64,000 nucleotides of DNA from an uncultured Flavobacterium sp. (GCF_943913405.1 NZ_CALTYA010000009.1:1-64000); one strand, 5' to 3'; positions 33,628 to 42,581 are shown, numbered from the stretch's first letter. Notes: generated by a model not told the origin, from the sequence alone. A program made the numbers and translations.

Positions 33628-34887
33628 TTATTTAATCGGAAAATAAAGGTTGAAAATACTGCCTTCCGCTATTTTGCTTTCGGCATCAATTTTACCTTGG
33701 TGATTATCCATTATTTTTCTGCATATTGCCAATCCGATTCCATTTCCAGAATATTCATCGCGCATATGCAATCTTTGAAAGATAGTGAATATTTTGTTCA
33801 AATGTATATCATCAATCCCAATTCCGTTGTCTCCAATTGATATTTTGTAGTAATTTTTTCCACTTGCCTCAATTTCAGCGCCATCAATAATAGTGTGCGT
33901 AATTTTAATTTCTGGCTTGACTTCGTGCTTGCTGTATTTTATTGCGTTTGAAATCAGATTAGAAAACAGCTGTCGCATCTGTATTTTTGAGCCTTGAATT
34001 TTTGGCAAGGGCATGATATCTATGAAAGCCGTATTTTCTTTGATGCTCAATTCTAGGTCATCTAAAACTTCTTCAAGAACAATATTTAAATCTACTTCAC
34101 CTTCTTCATCTTTTGATGCGCTGAAGGCATATTTTACCAAATCGTCTACCAATGAATTGAGTCGCAGAGCAGAAGAATTGATTACATTTAAGCTTTTTAA
34201 TTCTCCTTCTGCAAAAAGATGTGCTTTGGTCGCATTTAAATGTGAGGTGTAAGTCAAAATTTTGCGGAGCGGTTCTTTTAAATCATGCGAAATTACATGT
34301 ATAAACTGCTCCAAATTTTTATTGCTCTGGTTCAGTTCGTTTACTTTTGACTCCAGTTCTTTTTGGTTCGAAATTAAGACTTCTTCATGTGCTCTTTTCT
34401 CCGTTAGGTCAGTAACTACAACTCCAATCGCATCAACGGTGGGATGCAAGTCAGTCAAAGAAATATAAGCAGCAATCTTTTTTTCGTTAAAGCTTAAAAA
34501 CAATTCTTTCTTGCTCGGGCCATTTTTTAAGCCTTCTTTTAGCTTGGTAAATGCTTCTGGGGATTCAACATATTCTTTAAAATAAGTTCCGATGATGGAT
34601 GTAGGTGGCAAACCGATCATATTGGCAAAATATTCATTGCAATACAAAATGAGTCCGTCTTCAGAAATACTCAATGCGCCTTCGCTAAATTTCTCGATCA
34701 GAATTCTATACGTATAATCAGCACTTTCCATCGAATAGACTTGCGGTTTTCCGTCAACATGCAAAACTAGCGCGTCGACAGAACCTTCTCTGATTGCGTC
34801 GATAATGCTGTTGGCCTCAAAGAGTCGGCTTTTCAAATCGGCAATTTCTGAAAGCAATGATTCAATATTTTTTCCTTCTTCTTTCAA
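33628..34887 (-). CDS. PAS-domain histidine kinase of the Kai locus
   Basis: 419 residues, no membrane segment. An N-terminal coiled coil (1-35), a region with 'GSVDALVLHVDGKPQVYSM', one PAS domain (about 55-165), a coiled-coil linker, HisKA with His201 in 'HVISHDLKEPLRK', and HATPase ('NAIKYSKHE', 'IGDNGIGIDDIHLNK', 'GNGIGLAICRKIMD'). It lies 3 bases from the upstream kaiB and 2 bases from the downstream receiver. Unlike cyanobacterial SasA it has no KaiB-like sensor domain of its own. I infer that it reads the KaiC/KaiB state or an associated cue and phosphorylates the receiver. Confidence 0.92.
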   Translation of the reverse strand: MKEEGKNIESLLSEIADLKSRLFEANSIIDAIREGSVDALVLHVDGKPQVYSMESADYTYRILIEKFSEGALSISEDGLILYCNEYFANMIGLPPTSIIGTYFKEYVESPEAFTKLKEGLKNGPSKKELFLSFNEKKIAAYISLTDLHPTVDAIGVVVTDLTEKRAHEEVLISNQKELESKVNELNQSNKNLEQFIHVISHDLKEPLRKILTYTSHLNATKAHLFAEGELKSLNVINSSALRLNSLVDDLVKYAFSASKDEEGEVDLNIVLEEVLDDLELSIKENTAFIDIMPLPKIQGSKIQMRQLFSNLISNAIKYSKHEVKPEIKITHTIIDGAEIEASGKNYYKISIGDNGIGIDDIHLNKIFTIFQRLHMRDEYSGNGIGLAICRKIMDNHQGKIDAESKIAEGSIFNLYFPIK

Positions 34888-34890
34888 ATC

Positions 34891-35187
34891 TTATTTGATA
34901 TCTAAAATCCTTAATACTTTTTCAGTGTCAGACAAATCTCCCACAATAATTCTAGTAGGATTTGGCTGTATTTTAATTAATGTAGGAACTGCCAAAATCT
35001 GATATTCCACTGCTTTTTGCTGTTCAGTTCTGATATCAATAATCTGCAATTCAAAATTAGGAAGATAGCTTTCGCTGATCTTTCTCAAGTTTTCGATTGC
35101 ATGGCTGGATTTTGTGGACATGCCAGAAATAAACAAAATAAATTTATAATGTTCTGTCTCGGAAGCGCTATTTTGGCTATTTTCCAC
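34891..35187 (-). CDS. kaiB: KaiB-like protein, divergent copy
   Basis: 98 residues with an N-terminal extension of about 13 residues. The thioredoxin-like KaiB fold is recognisable: 'YKFILFISGMSTKS' where canonical KaiB has YVAGNTPNS, then 'ELQIIDIRTEQQKAVEYQILAVPTLIK' (read in two parts) and 'RIIVGDLSDTEKVLRILDI'. The conserved 'AVPTL' and 'GDLS' segments are kept, but the loop after strand one and the helix preceding 'QILA' differ from the neighbour. It sits 8 bases downstream of the more canonical kaiB copy. A separate partner or state-specific role is inferred. Confidence 0.85.
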   Translation of the reverse strand: MENSQNSASETEHYKFILFISGMSTKSSHAIENLRKISESYLPNFELQIIDIRTEQQKAVEYQILAVPTLIKIQPNPTRIIVGDLSDTEKVLRILDIK

Positions 35188-35195
35188 GTTGGGTT

Positions 35196-35486
35196 TTATT
35201 TTAAAGGTTTGATGTTGAGTCCCACGAGTACTCTTTCTTCGTTAGAAAGATCTCCAATAATTTTTCGGATAGGCTCAGGAAATTTTCGGACTAATGTTGG
35301 TACTGCCAAAATTTGATCGCCTTCGGCCAATTGCGGATTTACCAGCAGGTCAATGATTTCAATAGAATATTTGCCTGCCAGATGTTCTTCTGCATATTTT
35401 TTAATGTTGCTCAAAGCCTTTATCGATTTCGGAGTCTGTCCGGCTATGTATAGTAATAATTGCCACTCCGCAGGTTGCTTTTTCAT
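35196..35486 (-). CDS. kaiB: KaiB, canonical copy
   Basis: 96 residues, thioredoxin-like fold. It follows cyanobacterial KaiB closely: 'LLLYIAGQTPKSIKAL', 'IEIIDLLVNPQLAEGDQILA', 'VPTLVRKFPEPIRKIIGDLS' and 'ERVLVGLNIKP'. In cyanobacteria KaiB changes fold and binds the CI ring of phosphorylated KaiC, then sequesters KaiA or activates SasA/CikA. Its start overlaps the kaiC stop (ATGA), so it is made together with KaiC. Whether the fold switch occurs here cannot be read from sequence. Confidence 0.92.
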   Translation of the reverse strand: MKKQPAEWQLLLYIAGQTPKSIKALSNIKKYAEEHLAGKYSIEIIDLLVNPQLAEGDQILAVPTLVRKFPEPIRKIIGDLSNEERVLVGLNIKPLK

Positions 35487-37186
35487 TTCTTTTTAACTTT
35501 GTCTGTGTTTTTATTTGATGCTGCTTTTGCCTGAAGTTCTTCTGTTGTTTTTAAAATATTCAGTTCTTCTACTGCAGATTCAAATTCATTTTTTAGCGCA
35601 TCAATATTGGCTTGAAGCACTTTTCGTTTGCGGTCAATTTCACGGTTTTTTCTATCAAGCTCATCTTGAAGTTTCAGTTTTGAAACCGTTTTATTCAATT
35701 CGTGTGATTTTCTGGCAGTTCCGGTCAAGATGCCATTTGGTCCAAGTTCTACATCTAAAAGCTGTATGCCTTGTTTTGTAATTAAAAATTCGCGCACTTG
35801 ATTTGAGTGGCCCATTCCTCTTGATTTTATGATAAAAATCCCTCGGTTTCGCTCGCCGATTCCTTCCATGTCGCGAACGGTGATCCAGGTGTCAACTAAC
35901 GAAGAAACTGATTCTTCAGCTAAATCTGGACGCATATCGTCAGTTTGCTTGTTCAAGGAAGTAAAAAGTGCCGTGATATTGTTCAGTTTCAGCATGTCAA
36001 TCAGTCGCACGAGCATAGAACGTACCTCATGCATGCTTCCAACGCTAATCAGATTGCTGATCGGATCAATGATAACAGTCGTCGGATTGAATTCTTTTAT
36101 CATTTTTCTAAGCGTAAGCAAATGCAATTCCAGGCCGTTTAAAGACGGTCGCGAAGAATGAATTTGAAGATAGCCGTTTTTAATATGCTTGTCTAAATCG
36201 ATGCCGATAGACTTCATGTTTCGCACTAATTGCTGTGGCGATTCTTCAAAGGCAAAATAGACTGTCTTTTCCTTTTTCAAGCATTGCTCATTGGCAAAAT
36301 AAGCGGCAACCGTAGTTTTTGCTGTTCCTGCGGTTCCTGAAACCAAAATGTTGCTTCCTCGGTAGATGCCACCTTTTTCAAACATCTCATTTAATCCGGG
36401 AACACCTGTGGAAACAATATCTGAAGAAACTTCATTATCTAATTTCAAAGACGTAATTGGCAATACTGAAATTCCGTCTTCATCAATTAAAAACGGATAT
36501 TCATTAGTTCCATGCGTTGAACCTCTATATTTGATAATGCGCAATCTTCTGGTAGAAACCTGCTCAATCACGCGGTGGTCAAGCATGATTACACAATCAG
36601 AAACATATTCTTCAAGTCCTTGTCTTGTCAAGGTTGCTTCGCCGCGTTCTCCTGTGATTACGGCAGTTACGCCTCGCTCTTTCAGCCAATGAAATAATCT
36701 TCGAAGTTCGGCACGAAGAATCGCTTGGTTGTCCAATCCAGAAAAGAGAGATTCTAAAGTGTCAAGAACTACGCGTTTTGCTTTCACGGTATCAATGGCA
36801 TAGCCTAATCTGACAAATAATCCGTCAAGGTCATATTCTCCTGCTTCTTCAATTTCTGAGCGTTCCACGCGAACATGATCCACGACCAGTTTTTTTTCTG
36901 CTTTTAGCTTTTCAAGGTCAAAACCTAATGATCTTACATTTAGCGACAAATCATTTGACGGTTCTTCAAAAGACATGAAAACGCCAGGTTCGTCAAATTC
37001 TGTAATTCCTTTAATTAAAAATTGCATTGAAAGCAGTGTCTTGCCACATCCCGCACCACCGCAAATCAATGTGGGACGCCCCTTTGGGAAACCGCCTTCG
37101 GTTATTTCATCTAATCCTTCAACTCCGGTAGGCGTTTTTGGAAACTTAAAATTGGCTTCTGGTTGTAAAGCTTTTTGTTTTCGCAC
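35483..37186 (-). CDS. kaiC: KaiC-like double-domain ATPase with C-terminal coiled coil
   Basis: 567 residues from a GTG start set in a CACGTG palindrome; no upstream in-frame ATG. Two RecA-like domains. CI has Walker A GGAGCGKT (43-50), catalytic Glu74-Glu75 and Walker B Asp142. CII has Walker A GTAGTAKT (284-291), Glu314-Glu315 and Walker B Asp374. The segment 'EESVSSLVDTW' aligns with the cyanobacterial phosphosite region so that Ser428-Ser429 replace Ser431-Thr432. After about residue 490, where cyanobacterial KaiC ends in its KaiA-binding tail, there is instead a charged coiled coil to 555 and a Lys-rich end. No KaiA is encoded in the window. First gene of the five-gene operon. Confidence 0.93.
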   Translation of the reverse strand: MRKQKALQPEANFKFPKTPTGVEGLDEITEGGFPKGRPTLICGGAGCGKTLLSMQFLIKGITEFDEPGVFMSFEEPSNDLSLNVRSLGFDLEKLKAEKKLVVDHVRVERSEIEEAGEYDLDGLFVRLGYAIDTVKAKRVVLDTLESLFSGLDNQAILRAELRRLFHWLKERGVTAVITGERGEATLTRQGLEEYVSDCVIMLDHRVIEQVSTRRLRIIKYRGSTHGTNEYPFLIDEDGISVLPITSLKLDNEVSSDIVSTGVPGLNEMFEKGGIYRGSNILVSGTAGTAKTTVAAYFANEQCLKKEKTVYFAFEESPQQLVRNMKSIGIDLDKHIKNGYLQIHSSRPSLNGLELHLLTLRKMIKEFNPTTVIIDPISNLISVGSMHEVRSMLVRLIDMLKLNNITALFTSLNKQTDDMRPDLAEESVSSLVDTWITVRDMEGIGERNRGIFIIKSRGMGHSNQVREFLITKQGIQLLDVELGPNGILTGTARKSHELNKTVSKLKLQDELDRKNREIDRKRKVLQANIDALKNEFESAVEELNILKTTEELQAKAASNKNTDKVKKK

Positions 37187-37642
37187 GTGATCTCTATTTT
37201 AATAGTGGGTTCTTCAAAATTAACAATTTTCTTTTGCTAAGCGGAGGAAGTTCAAATAAATTAACGTATGTCTAACGGTTTATTTTTTTAAAACGCTTTT
37301 TTCTGAAAAAAAAAATAGAGCCTAAATCAAAATAATTTATCCATTGGCGGTAGTACATTTTGTGTATTTTTAAAATGGTTATTGGTCAAATTAATTTTAA
37401 TTCATAGTTATTCCACTATAAGTCTATTAATTCTTACGTTTTAACGAACTTACTACGGATTTACTGTGGACTCATAAATACCAAGCCTATAATTAATTTA
37501 AGCTGAAATTGCTGTATTTGTTTTCTAAAAAGCTTTAGCTTTAAAAGGCTTGCAGGTATTTTTTGTAATACTAACATTTTCCAGTAATTTTATAAATAGG
37601 TTATTGCTAAAAATTATTACTTTTCCTGATTGAATTATATAA
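37187..37642. other. Divergent promoter region between the kai operon and the six-PAS kinase
   Basis: 456 bases, AT-rich, no plausible gene. The kai operon -7 box is at 37215-37222. The sequence before the rightward kinase contains only weak promoter matches, and no strong hairpin is seen. A length this large between divergent regulators leaves room for regulatory sites, but I found no clear repeated motif. Confidence 0.6.
37215..37222 (-). promoter_or_regulatory. -7 promoter box of the kai operon
   Basis: TAATTTTG on the minus strand, 28 bases before the kaiC GTG. No clear -33 TTTG at the expected spacing. Confidence 0.45.
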
Positions 37643-40600
37643 ATGGACGCATCAGAAAATTTACGGCTTAAAAAATTAGAGGAAAACCAAGATATGCTCC
37701 GCTTTGCAATTGAAGCAGCAGAACTTGGTACCTGGGATTTGAACCCAGAGACAAACAAATTTACCGGAAATGAAAGGCTGAAATCATGGTTCGGACTTCC
37801 TCATGATGCTGAAATTGACCTTGCAAATGCCTTAAATGTAATTGCAGAAAAAGACAGGTCTCGTGTCGCTGCAGCCATTCAAGAGGCTATGCAATATTCT
37901 TCTGGTGGAGAATATGATATCGAATACACAATCACACATCCGGAAACTAAAAAAGATAGAATTGTAAGGGCAAAAGGCAAGACCACTTTTAATGAAAATA
38001 AAACGGCTTCACGCCTCAACGGTATTTTGCAAGATGTAACAGACCAAGTCATTGCAAGGCAAAAAATTGTGGAAAGTGAAAAATATTTCAGACAGCTGAC
38101 TGATGCCGTTCCTGTAATTATATGGATAACCGAGCCTGATTTGTATTGCAGTTACTTAAATAAAAACTGGTATGATTACACAGGCCAGACCCAAGAGGAA
38201 GCTGAGGGTTTTGGCTGGCTGAATGCTGTGCATCCTGATGATTATGAAATGGCAGAAAAAACATTTAAGGAAGCTAATTTGGCACGAAAGCCTTTAGAAA
38301 TGCTTTATAGGTTGCGAAATTTCAAAGGCGATTACCGCTGGGTAATCGACAATGCCAATCCGCGATTCAGTAACGAAGGAGAATACCAAGGCTTGGTAGG
38401 AACTGTGGTAGATGTTCATGAGCAAATTGAAGCAGAAAATCTGGTGAAATTAAATGAACAGCGCTTAAAGCTTTTGATTGACGAATCGCCAATGCGCATT
38501 ACATTCTTGACAGGCCCTGATTTTGTCATTGAGCTTGCCAATGAAAAGATTTTGCAGAGCTGGGGAAAAAACAGAAATATTATTGGAAAGACATTGATGG
38601 ATGCTTTGCCAGAATTAGAAAACCAGCGTTTTCCACAAATTCTAAAAGAAGTGTATGAAACAGGAATTCCATATACGGCAAAAGAATCTGAGGTTTGGTA
38701 TCGTGTAGACGACATTGCAAGAAGCTATTATTTTGATATTTGGTATAATCCGATGTTTGACCAAGCTGGAAAAGTATATGCCATTCTTGCCACAGCCGTT
38801 GAGGTCACCGATAAAGTGATGGCAGAGAAAAAAAGCAGTGACAGCGAGCTCCGTTTTAGAAAGCTGATTGAAGAATCATCCATTGCTACTTGCTTGTTTA
38901 CTGGAAAAGATATGGTCATTGAAATAGCCAATGAAATGATGATCAAGATGTGGGGAAAAGGCCATTCTGTAATCGGAAAGCCTCTTCGAGAAGCAGTTCC
39001 TGAAATGGTGGGACAGCCTTTCTTGGGAATCTTAGATGAAGTTTTAAGAACAGGAATTGCTTACACGGCAACTGACCAGCCAGCAGATCTTTTTATTGAC
39101 GGAAAGCTGAGTACTTATTATTTTGATTTTACCTACAAGCCTCTTTTTGATTCTAATGGGCAAATCTTCGGAATCATGGACAGCGCTGTGGATGTAACCG
39201 AAAAGATGCGCGACAAAAAGAGACTGGAAGAAAGCGAAAGCCGTTTCAAAAGCCTCATTGCTGCCGCGCCAGTCGCCATCGGACTCTTTGTTGGCCGTGA
39301 CTTGGTTATTGAAATGCCAAACCAGACTTTTATTGATATCGTAGGAAAAGGCGATGTCACAGGCATGACATTGAGAGAAGCCATGCCAGAATTGATAACA
39401 GAAGGACAGCCTTTCTTGCAGATTTTAGATGATGTTTACACTACTGGAAAAATGTTCCAGACTTTTGGCACTCAGGTCAAGATTGTGCAAAATGGCAGGC
39501 TTACCTATAATTATTATGATTTTACATATACGCCAATATTTGATTCTAACGGACAAGTTTATGCCATCTTAGATATTGCCATTGACGTTACTGAAAATGT
39601 GCTGTCCTTGAAAAGGGTGGAAGATGCAGAAGAAAAAGCAAGGCTGGCCATTGAATCGGCTGACTTGGGACCTTATGAAACAGATCTCCTTACTGACGAA
39701 ATGAAAACTTCTGACCGTTTTAATAAAATCTGGGGCATAGAGAAATCAGTTACGCGATCAGAACTGGCGAGTTTTATCCATCCAGATGATATGGAAATCA
39801 GGAGGAAGGCGCATGAAGAGTCTATAAAATCAGGCTATCTCGATTATGAAGCCCGACTCATCGGCCAAGAAAATTCTGAACGTTGGGTAAGAGTAAAAGG
39901 AAAGGTAATTTATGATAAAAATCATTCGCCGATTTCTTTAATTGGCGTAATTCAGGATATTACCGAGCAAAAACAATTTGCAGAAGAATTAACCAAGCAA
40001 GTAAAACAGCGAACGCTTGAACTGCAACGCTCAAATGATGATTTATTGCAATTCGCGCATGTGGCGAGCCATGACTTGAAAGAGCCTGTCAGAAAGATTA
40101 AAATTTTCAGCAACATGCTTGAACATGAATTCAAGAAAATGCTTCCTGAAAAAGCACAAGGATATTTGAGCAAAATCCAGAATTCTACTGACAGAATGTT
40201 TTCTATGGTGGAAGGTGTTTTGGCTTACTCGACAATCACTTCTTCTGAAAGGTCAATTGACGTGATCGATTTAAACGAAGTCATGGAAACCATTGAGTCA
40301 GACTTGGAAATTTTAATTCAAAAGAAGCGCGCCAGATTGCAGAAAGACAAGCTTCCGGTCATTGAAGGTGCTTCTGTTTTGATTTACCAATTGTTTTATA
40401 ACTTGATAAACAACGCGCTCAAGTTTTCTAAAATAGATTTAGAACCTCTGATTACTATTGAATCTGCCCTAGTCGGAGCTTATGAAAAGCAGATGGCAAA
40501 AATTGTAATTACAGATAACGGAATCGGCCTAGATCCAGATTATGTTCACAAGATTTTTGACGTATTTTCAAGGCTGAATGCCAAAGACGAATATGAAGGA

Positions 40601-40735
40601 ACAGGCTTGGGATTGGCCTTATGCAAGAAAATTGTACAACGCCATCATGGTACCATTCAAGCAACTGGAGTCAAAGGAGAGAGTGCTAGTTTCACAATAC
40701 TGCTTCCGGTAAAACAGGCGCAGAAAATTATTTAA
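37643..40735 (+). CDS. Cytoplasmic histidine kinase with six PAS domains
   Basis: 1030 residues without membrane segments. PAS domains lie at about 15-135, 147-265, 272-395, 402-525, 532-655 and 660-785. Numbers 3-5 are tandem copies with a period of 130 residues, each with 'xLTGPDFVIELAN'/'VGRDLVIEMPN'-type cores and ending 'AVDVTEK'-like. HisKA has His810 in 'HVASHDLKEPVRK'; HATPase shows 'NNALKFSK', 'ITDNGIGLDPDYVH' and 'GTGLGLALCKKI'. Its kinase core resembles that of the kai-operon kinase (same SHDLKEP box). It is transcribed divergently from kaiC and has no adjacent receiver, so the stand-alone receiver at 33221 is a candidate partner (inference). Confidence 0.93.
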   Translation: MDASENLRLKKLEENQDMLRFAIEAAELGTWDLNPETNKFTGNERLKSWFGLPHDAEIDLANALNVIAEKDRSRVAAAIQEAMQYSSGGEYDIEYTITHPETKKDRIVRAKGKTTFNENKTASRLNGILQDVTDQVIARQKIVESEKYFRQLTDAVPVIIWITEPDLYCSYLNKNWYDYTGQTQEEAEGFGWLNAVHPDDYEMAEKTFKEANLARKPLEMLYRLRNFKGDYRWVIDNANPRFSNEGEYQGLVGTVVDVHEQIEAENLVKLNEQRLKLLIDESPMRITFLTGPDFVIELANEKILQSWGKNRNIIGKTLMDALPELENQRFPQILKEVYETGIPYTAKESEVWYRVDDIARSYYFDIWYNPMFDQAGKVYAILATAVEVTDKVMAEKKSSDSELRFRKLIEESSIATCLFTGKDMVIEIANEMMIKMWGKGHSVIGKPLREAVPEMVGQPFLGILDEVLRTGIAYTATDQPADLFIDGKLSTYYFDFTYKPLFDSNGQIFGIMDSAVDVTEKMRDKKRLEESESRFKSLIAAAPVAIGLFVGRDLVIEMPNQTFIDIVGKGDVTGMTLREAMPELITEGQPFLQILDDVYTTGKMFQTFGTQVKIVQNGRLTYNYYDFTYTPIFDSNGQVYAILDIAIDVTENVLSLKRVEDAEEKARLAIESADLGPYETDLLTDEMKTSDRFNKIWGIEKSVTRSELASFIHPDDMEIRRKAHEESIKSGYLDYEARLIGQENSERWVRVKGKVIYDKNHSPISLIGVIQDITEQKQFAEELTKQVKQRTLELQRSNDDLLQFAHVASHDLKEPVRKIKIFSNMLEHEFKKMLPEKAQGYLSKIQNSTDRMFSMVEGVLAYSTITSSERSIDVIDLNEVMETIESDLEILIQKKRARLQKDKLPVIEGASVLIYQLFYNLINNALKFSKIDLEPLITIESALVGAYEKQMAKIVITDNGIGLDPDYVHKIFDVFSRLNAKDEYEGTGLGLALCKKIVQRHHGTIQATGVKGESASFTILLPVKQAQKII

Positions 40736-40811
40736 AGCTTTCTGAATACTTTTTTAACAGGATTTTAGTTATAAGAGAATAGTACTCTTAATTTCTTGAA
40801 ATCCCCCGCCT

Positions 40812-41411
40812 ATGCTTTTTAAGATTGTCGTATTTTCAGTGCTTAATTTTATAAGCTGCAACATTGCTACAGATTCTGCTGTCAAAAAAACAAATTATAC
40901 TTCGACGCATTCAGAAGCCAAGGCTTTCTGCAAAAAAGAAAAGTTTAATGAGGCCTATTATTTTTTGGTAGACTTAAGCATTCATTCGGGGAAAAATAGA
41001 TTTTTTGTTTATGATTTCAAGACCAATAAGGTTGTTGCAGAAAACTTGGTGACACACGGAAGCTGTGATGTTTTGTCTGCAAATGATACCAAATGGGAAA
41101 AAGCGAAAATGAGCAATAGCAATGACAGCCACTGTTCAGCCAAAGGAAAATACAAAATCGGGAAGCGTGATTATAGCTCGTGGGGAATCAAAGTCAAATA
41201 TTGGCTCCACGGACTCGAAAAGTCAAATGACAATTCCGTCAATAGAGTGGTAGTGCTACATTCTTGGAGCGCTGTTTCAAACAAAGAAATTTATCCAAAG
41301 TTTTCCCCTTTGAGTTGGGGATGTCCTGCCGTTTCTGACGATTTCATGCAAATCTTGGATGAAAAACTGCAAAAAAGTGACAAGCCCGTTCTTCTTTGGA
41401 TTGTGGATTAA
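40812..41411 (+). CDS. Murein L,D-transpeptidase catalytic domain lipoprotein
   Basis: 199 residues. Putative lipobox 'LNFISC' with Cys16. The catalytic part (about 45-199) matches the PF13645 L,D-transpeptidase-like family: 'VDLSIHSGKNRFFVYD', 'THGSCDVLSAND', catalytic His150 ('VVLHSW') and Cys171 in 'LSWGCPAV'. These enzymes crosslink peptidoglycan stem peptides or attach proteins to them, outside the inner membrane. It converges on the DUF1501 gene with a gap of 3 bases and no terminator between. Confidence 0.86.
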   Translation: MLFKIVVFSVLNFISCNIATDSAVKKTNYTSTHSEAKAFCKKEKFNEAYYFLVDLSIHSGKNRFFVYDFKTNKVVAENLVTHGSCDVLSANDTKWEKAKMSNSNDSHCSAKGKYKIGKRDYSSWGIKVKYWLHGLEKSNDNSVNRVVVLHSWSAVSNKEIYPKFSPLSWGCPAVSDDFMQILDEKLQKSDKPVLLWIVD

Positions 41412-41414
41412 TCT

Positions 41415-42581
41415 TTAAAATAAGCCAGCCAAAGGCTTATTCTGAATTCCGATTTTAGAATAATCAAAGCTTAATTTTTGCTGTAAAAGACTTGCATAAA
41501 CACTTCTGAAATCAACTTCATATTTCAAATCGCCATTGTCAAGATCAGCAAGATTTGGATTGTTTCCTATTATTTTTCCTTTATTTTGCCCTCCGATTAT
41601 AAACATTGGTGCCGCAGTTCCGTGATCAGTACCTCGGCCGTTGTCTTTAACTCTTCTGCCGAATTCAGAAAAAACTACAAGCGTAACATTCTGCAATAAT
41701 GAAGCTTCTTTCAAATCGGTATAAAAAGCATAAACAGCATCATTCAAATCAGCAAGCTTGTTTTTGTGGGTGCCCAGTTGATTATCGTGCGTGTCAAATC
41801 CGTTTAAAGAGGAATAATATACTTTTGAGTTGAGGTTTCCTTTGATAAGACGGGAAATCCATTCAAGATTTTTAGCTAATTCTGTCTTCGGATAACTGTT
41901 CTGCGTAGTTGATTTGGCCAAAGCTTTTTGTATTTCTCCAGAACCTTCCGAAGCGGAATTTGCAATTTTCCGAACAAAATCCAAATGCGGATTTTCGGAT
42001 AATTTTACCGATTCCAAGCTGTTTTTTACCTTAAAGCGATTCGGATCTTTCACGGTAATCGAGTTGGGTTCTATTCCTTTCAATGCCAAATTGTCAATAG
42101 AATCGATATTGATTCCCGCAGTTGGCTGGTGGTTTGCGCATTGAAGATCTAGATAGCGGCCAAGCCAGCCTTCAGATTTATATTCACGGGAATCAGATGC
42201 TGTCTGCCAAATTTCCTGGCTTCTGAAATGCGAACGGTTTGGTTCAGGATAACCCACATTTTGAATTACGGTTAAATCTCCATTCTGCTGGATATCGGCA
42301 AAATTTTTAAGCGACGGGTGAAAAGCCATTCCCTGATTTTTACCTATAACTTCGTCTTTGCTCAAGGAAATCTTTGCTCGATGTTCATAATATAAGGGAT
42401 CTTCAAAAGGAATAAAAGTATTCAAGCCGTCGTTTCCGCCATTTAATTGGATGAAAACCAGGCACTGTTCGCTAATTGTCAAGCTCAAATTTGAAGCTCC
42501 AAAAGCGTGCAGAAAGTCAGGGAGCAATAGCATTCCTCCGGTAAAAGTTCCTGTCAGCGATAAAAAATTTCTTCTGTTCAT
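41415..42581 (-). CDS. DUF1501 family protein with Tat-type signal
   Basis: 388 residues. N-terminus 'MNRRNFLSLTGTFTGGMLLL', a twin-arginine signal (RRNFL). The rest is the DUF1501 sulfatase/alkaline-phosphatase-like fold: 'LVFIQLNGGNDGLNTFIP', 'RSHFRSQEIWQT', 'FSEFGRRVKDNGRGTDHGTA' and 'FIIGGQNKGKIIG'. DUF1501 genes are regularly paired with DUF1800 genes, as here (next upstream gene, 37 bases away). The catalytic function is unknown; Asp/His-rich segments suggest a metal site. Tat export fits the presence of tatC in this genome. Confidence 0.88.
   Translation of the reverse strand: MNRRNFLSLTGTFTGGMLLLPDFLHAFGASNLSLTISEQCLVFIQLNGGNDGLNTFIPFEDPLYYEHRAKISLSKDEVIGKNQGMAFHPSLKNFADIQQNGDLTVIQNVGYPEPNRSHFRSQEIWQTASDSREYKSEGWLGRYLDLQCANHQPTAGINIDSIDNLALKGIEPNSITVKDPNRFKVKNSLESVKLSENPHLDFVRKIANSASEGSGEIQKALAKSTTQNSYPKTELAKNLEWISRLIKGNLNSKVYYSSLNGFDTHDNQLGTHKNKLADLNDAVYAFYTDLKEASLLQNVTLVVFSEFGRRVKDNGRGTDHGTAAPMFIIGGQNKGKIIGNNPNLADLDNGDLKYEVDFRSVYASLLQQKLSFDYSKIGIQNKPLAGLF

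Noticed and set aside
33628..37186. KaiC-like protein read as a RadA/Sms or circadian-unrelated RecA ATPase
   Set aside because: Two tandem KaiC domains with double glutamates, a phosphosite-like Ser pair and adjacent KaiB genes identify a true KaiC-family protein.
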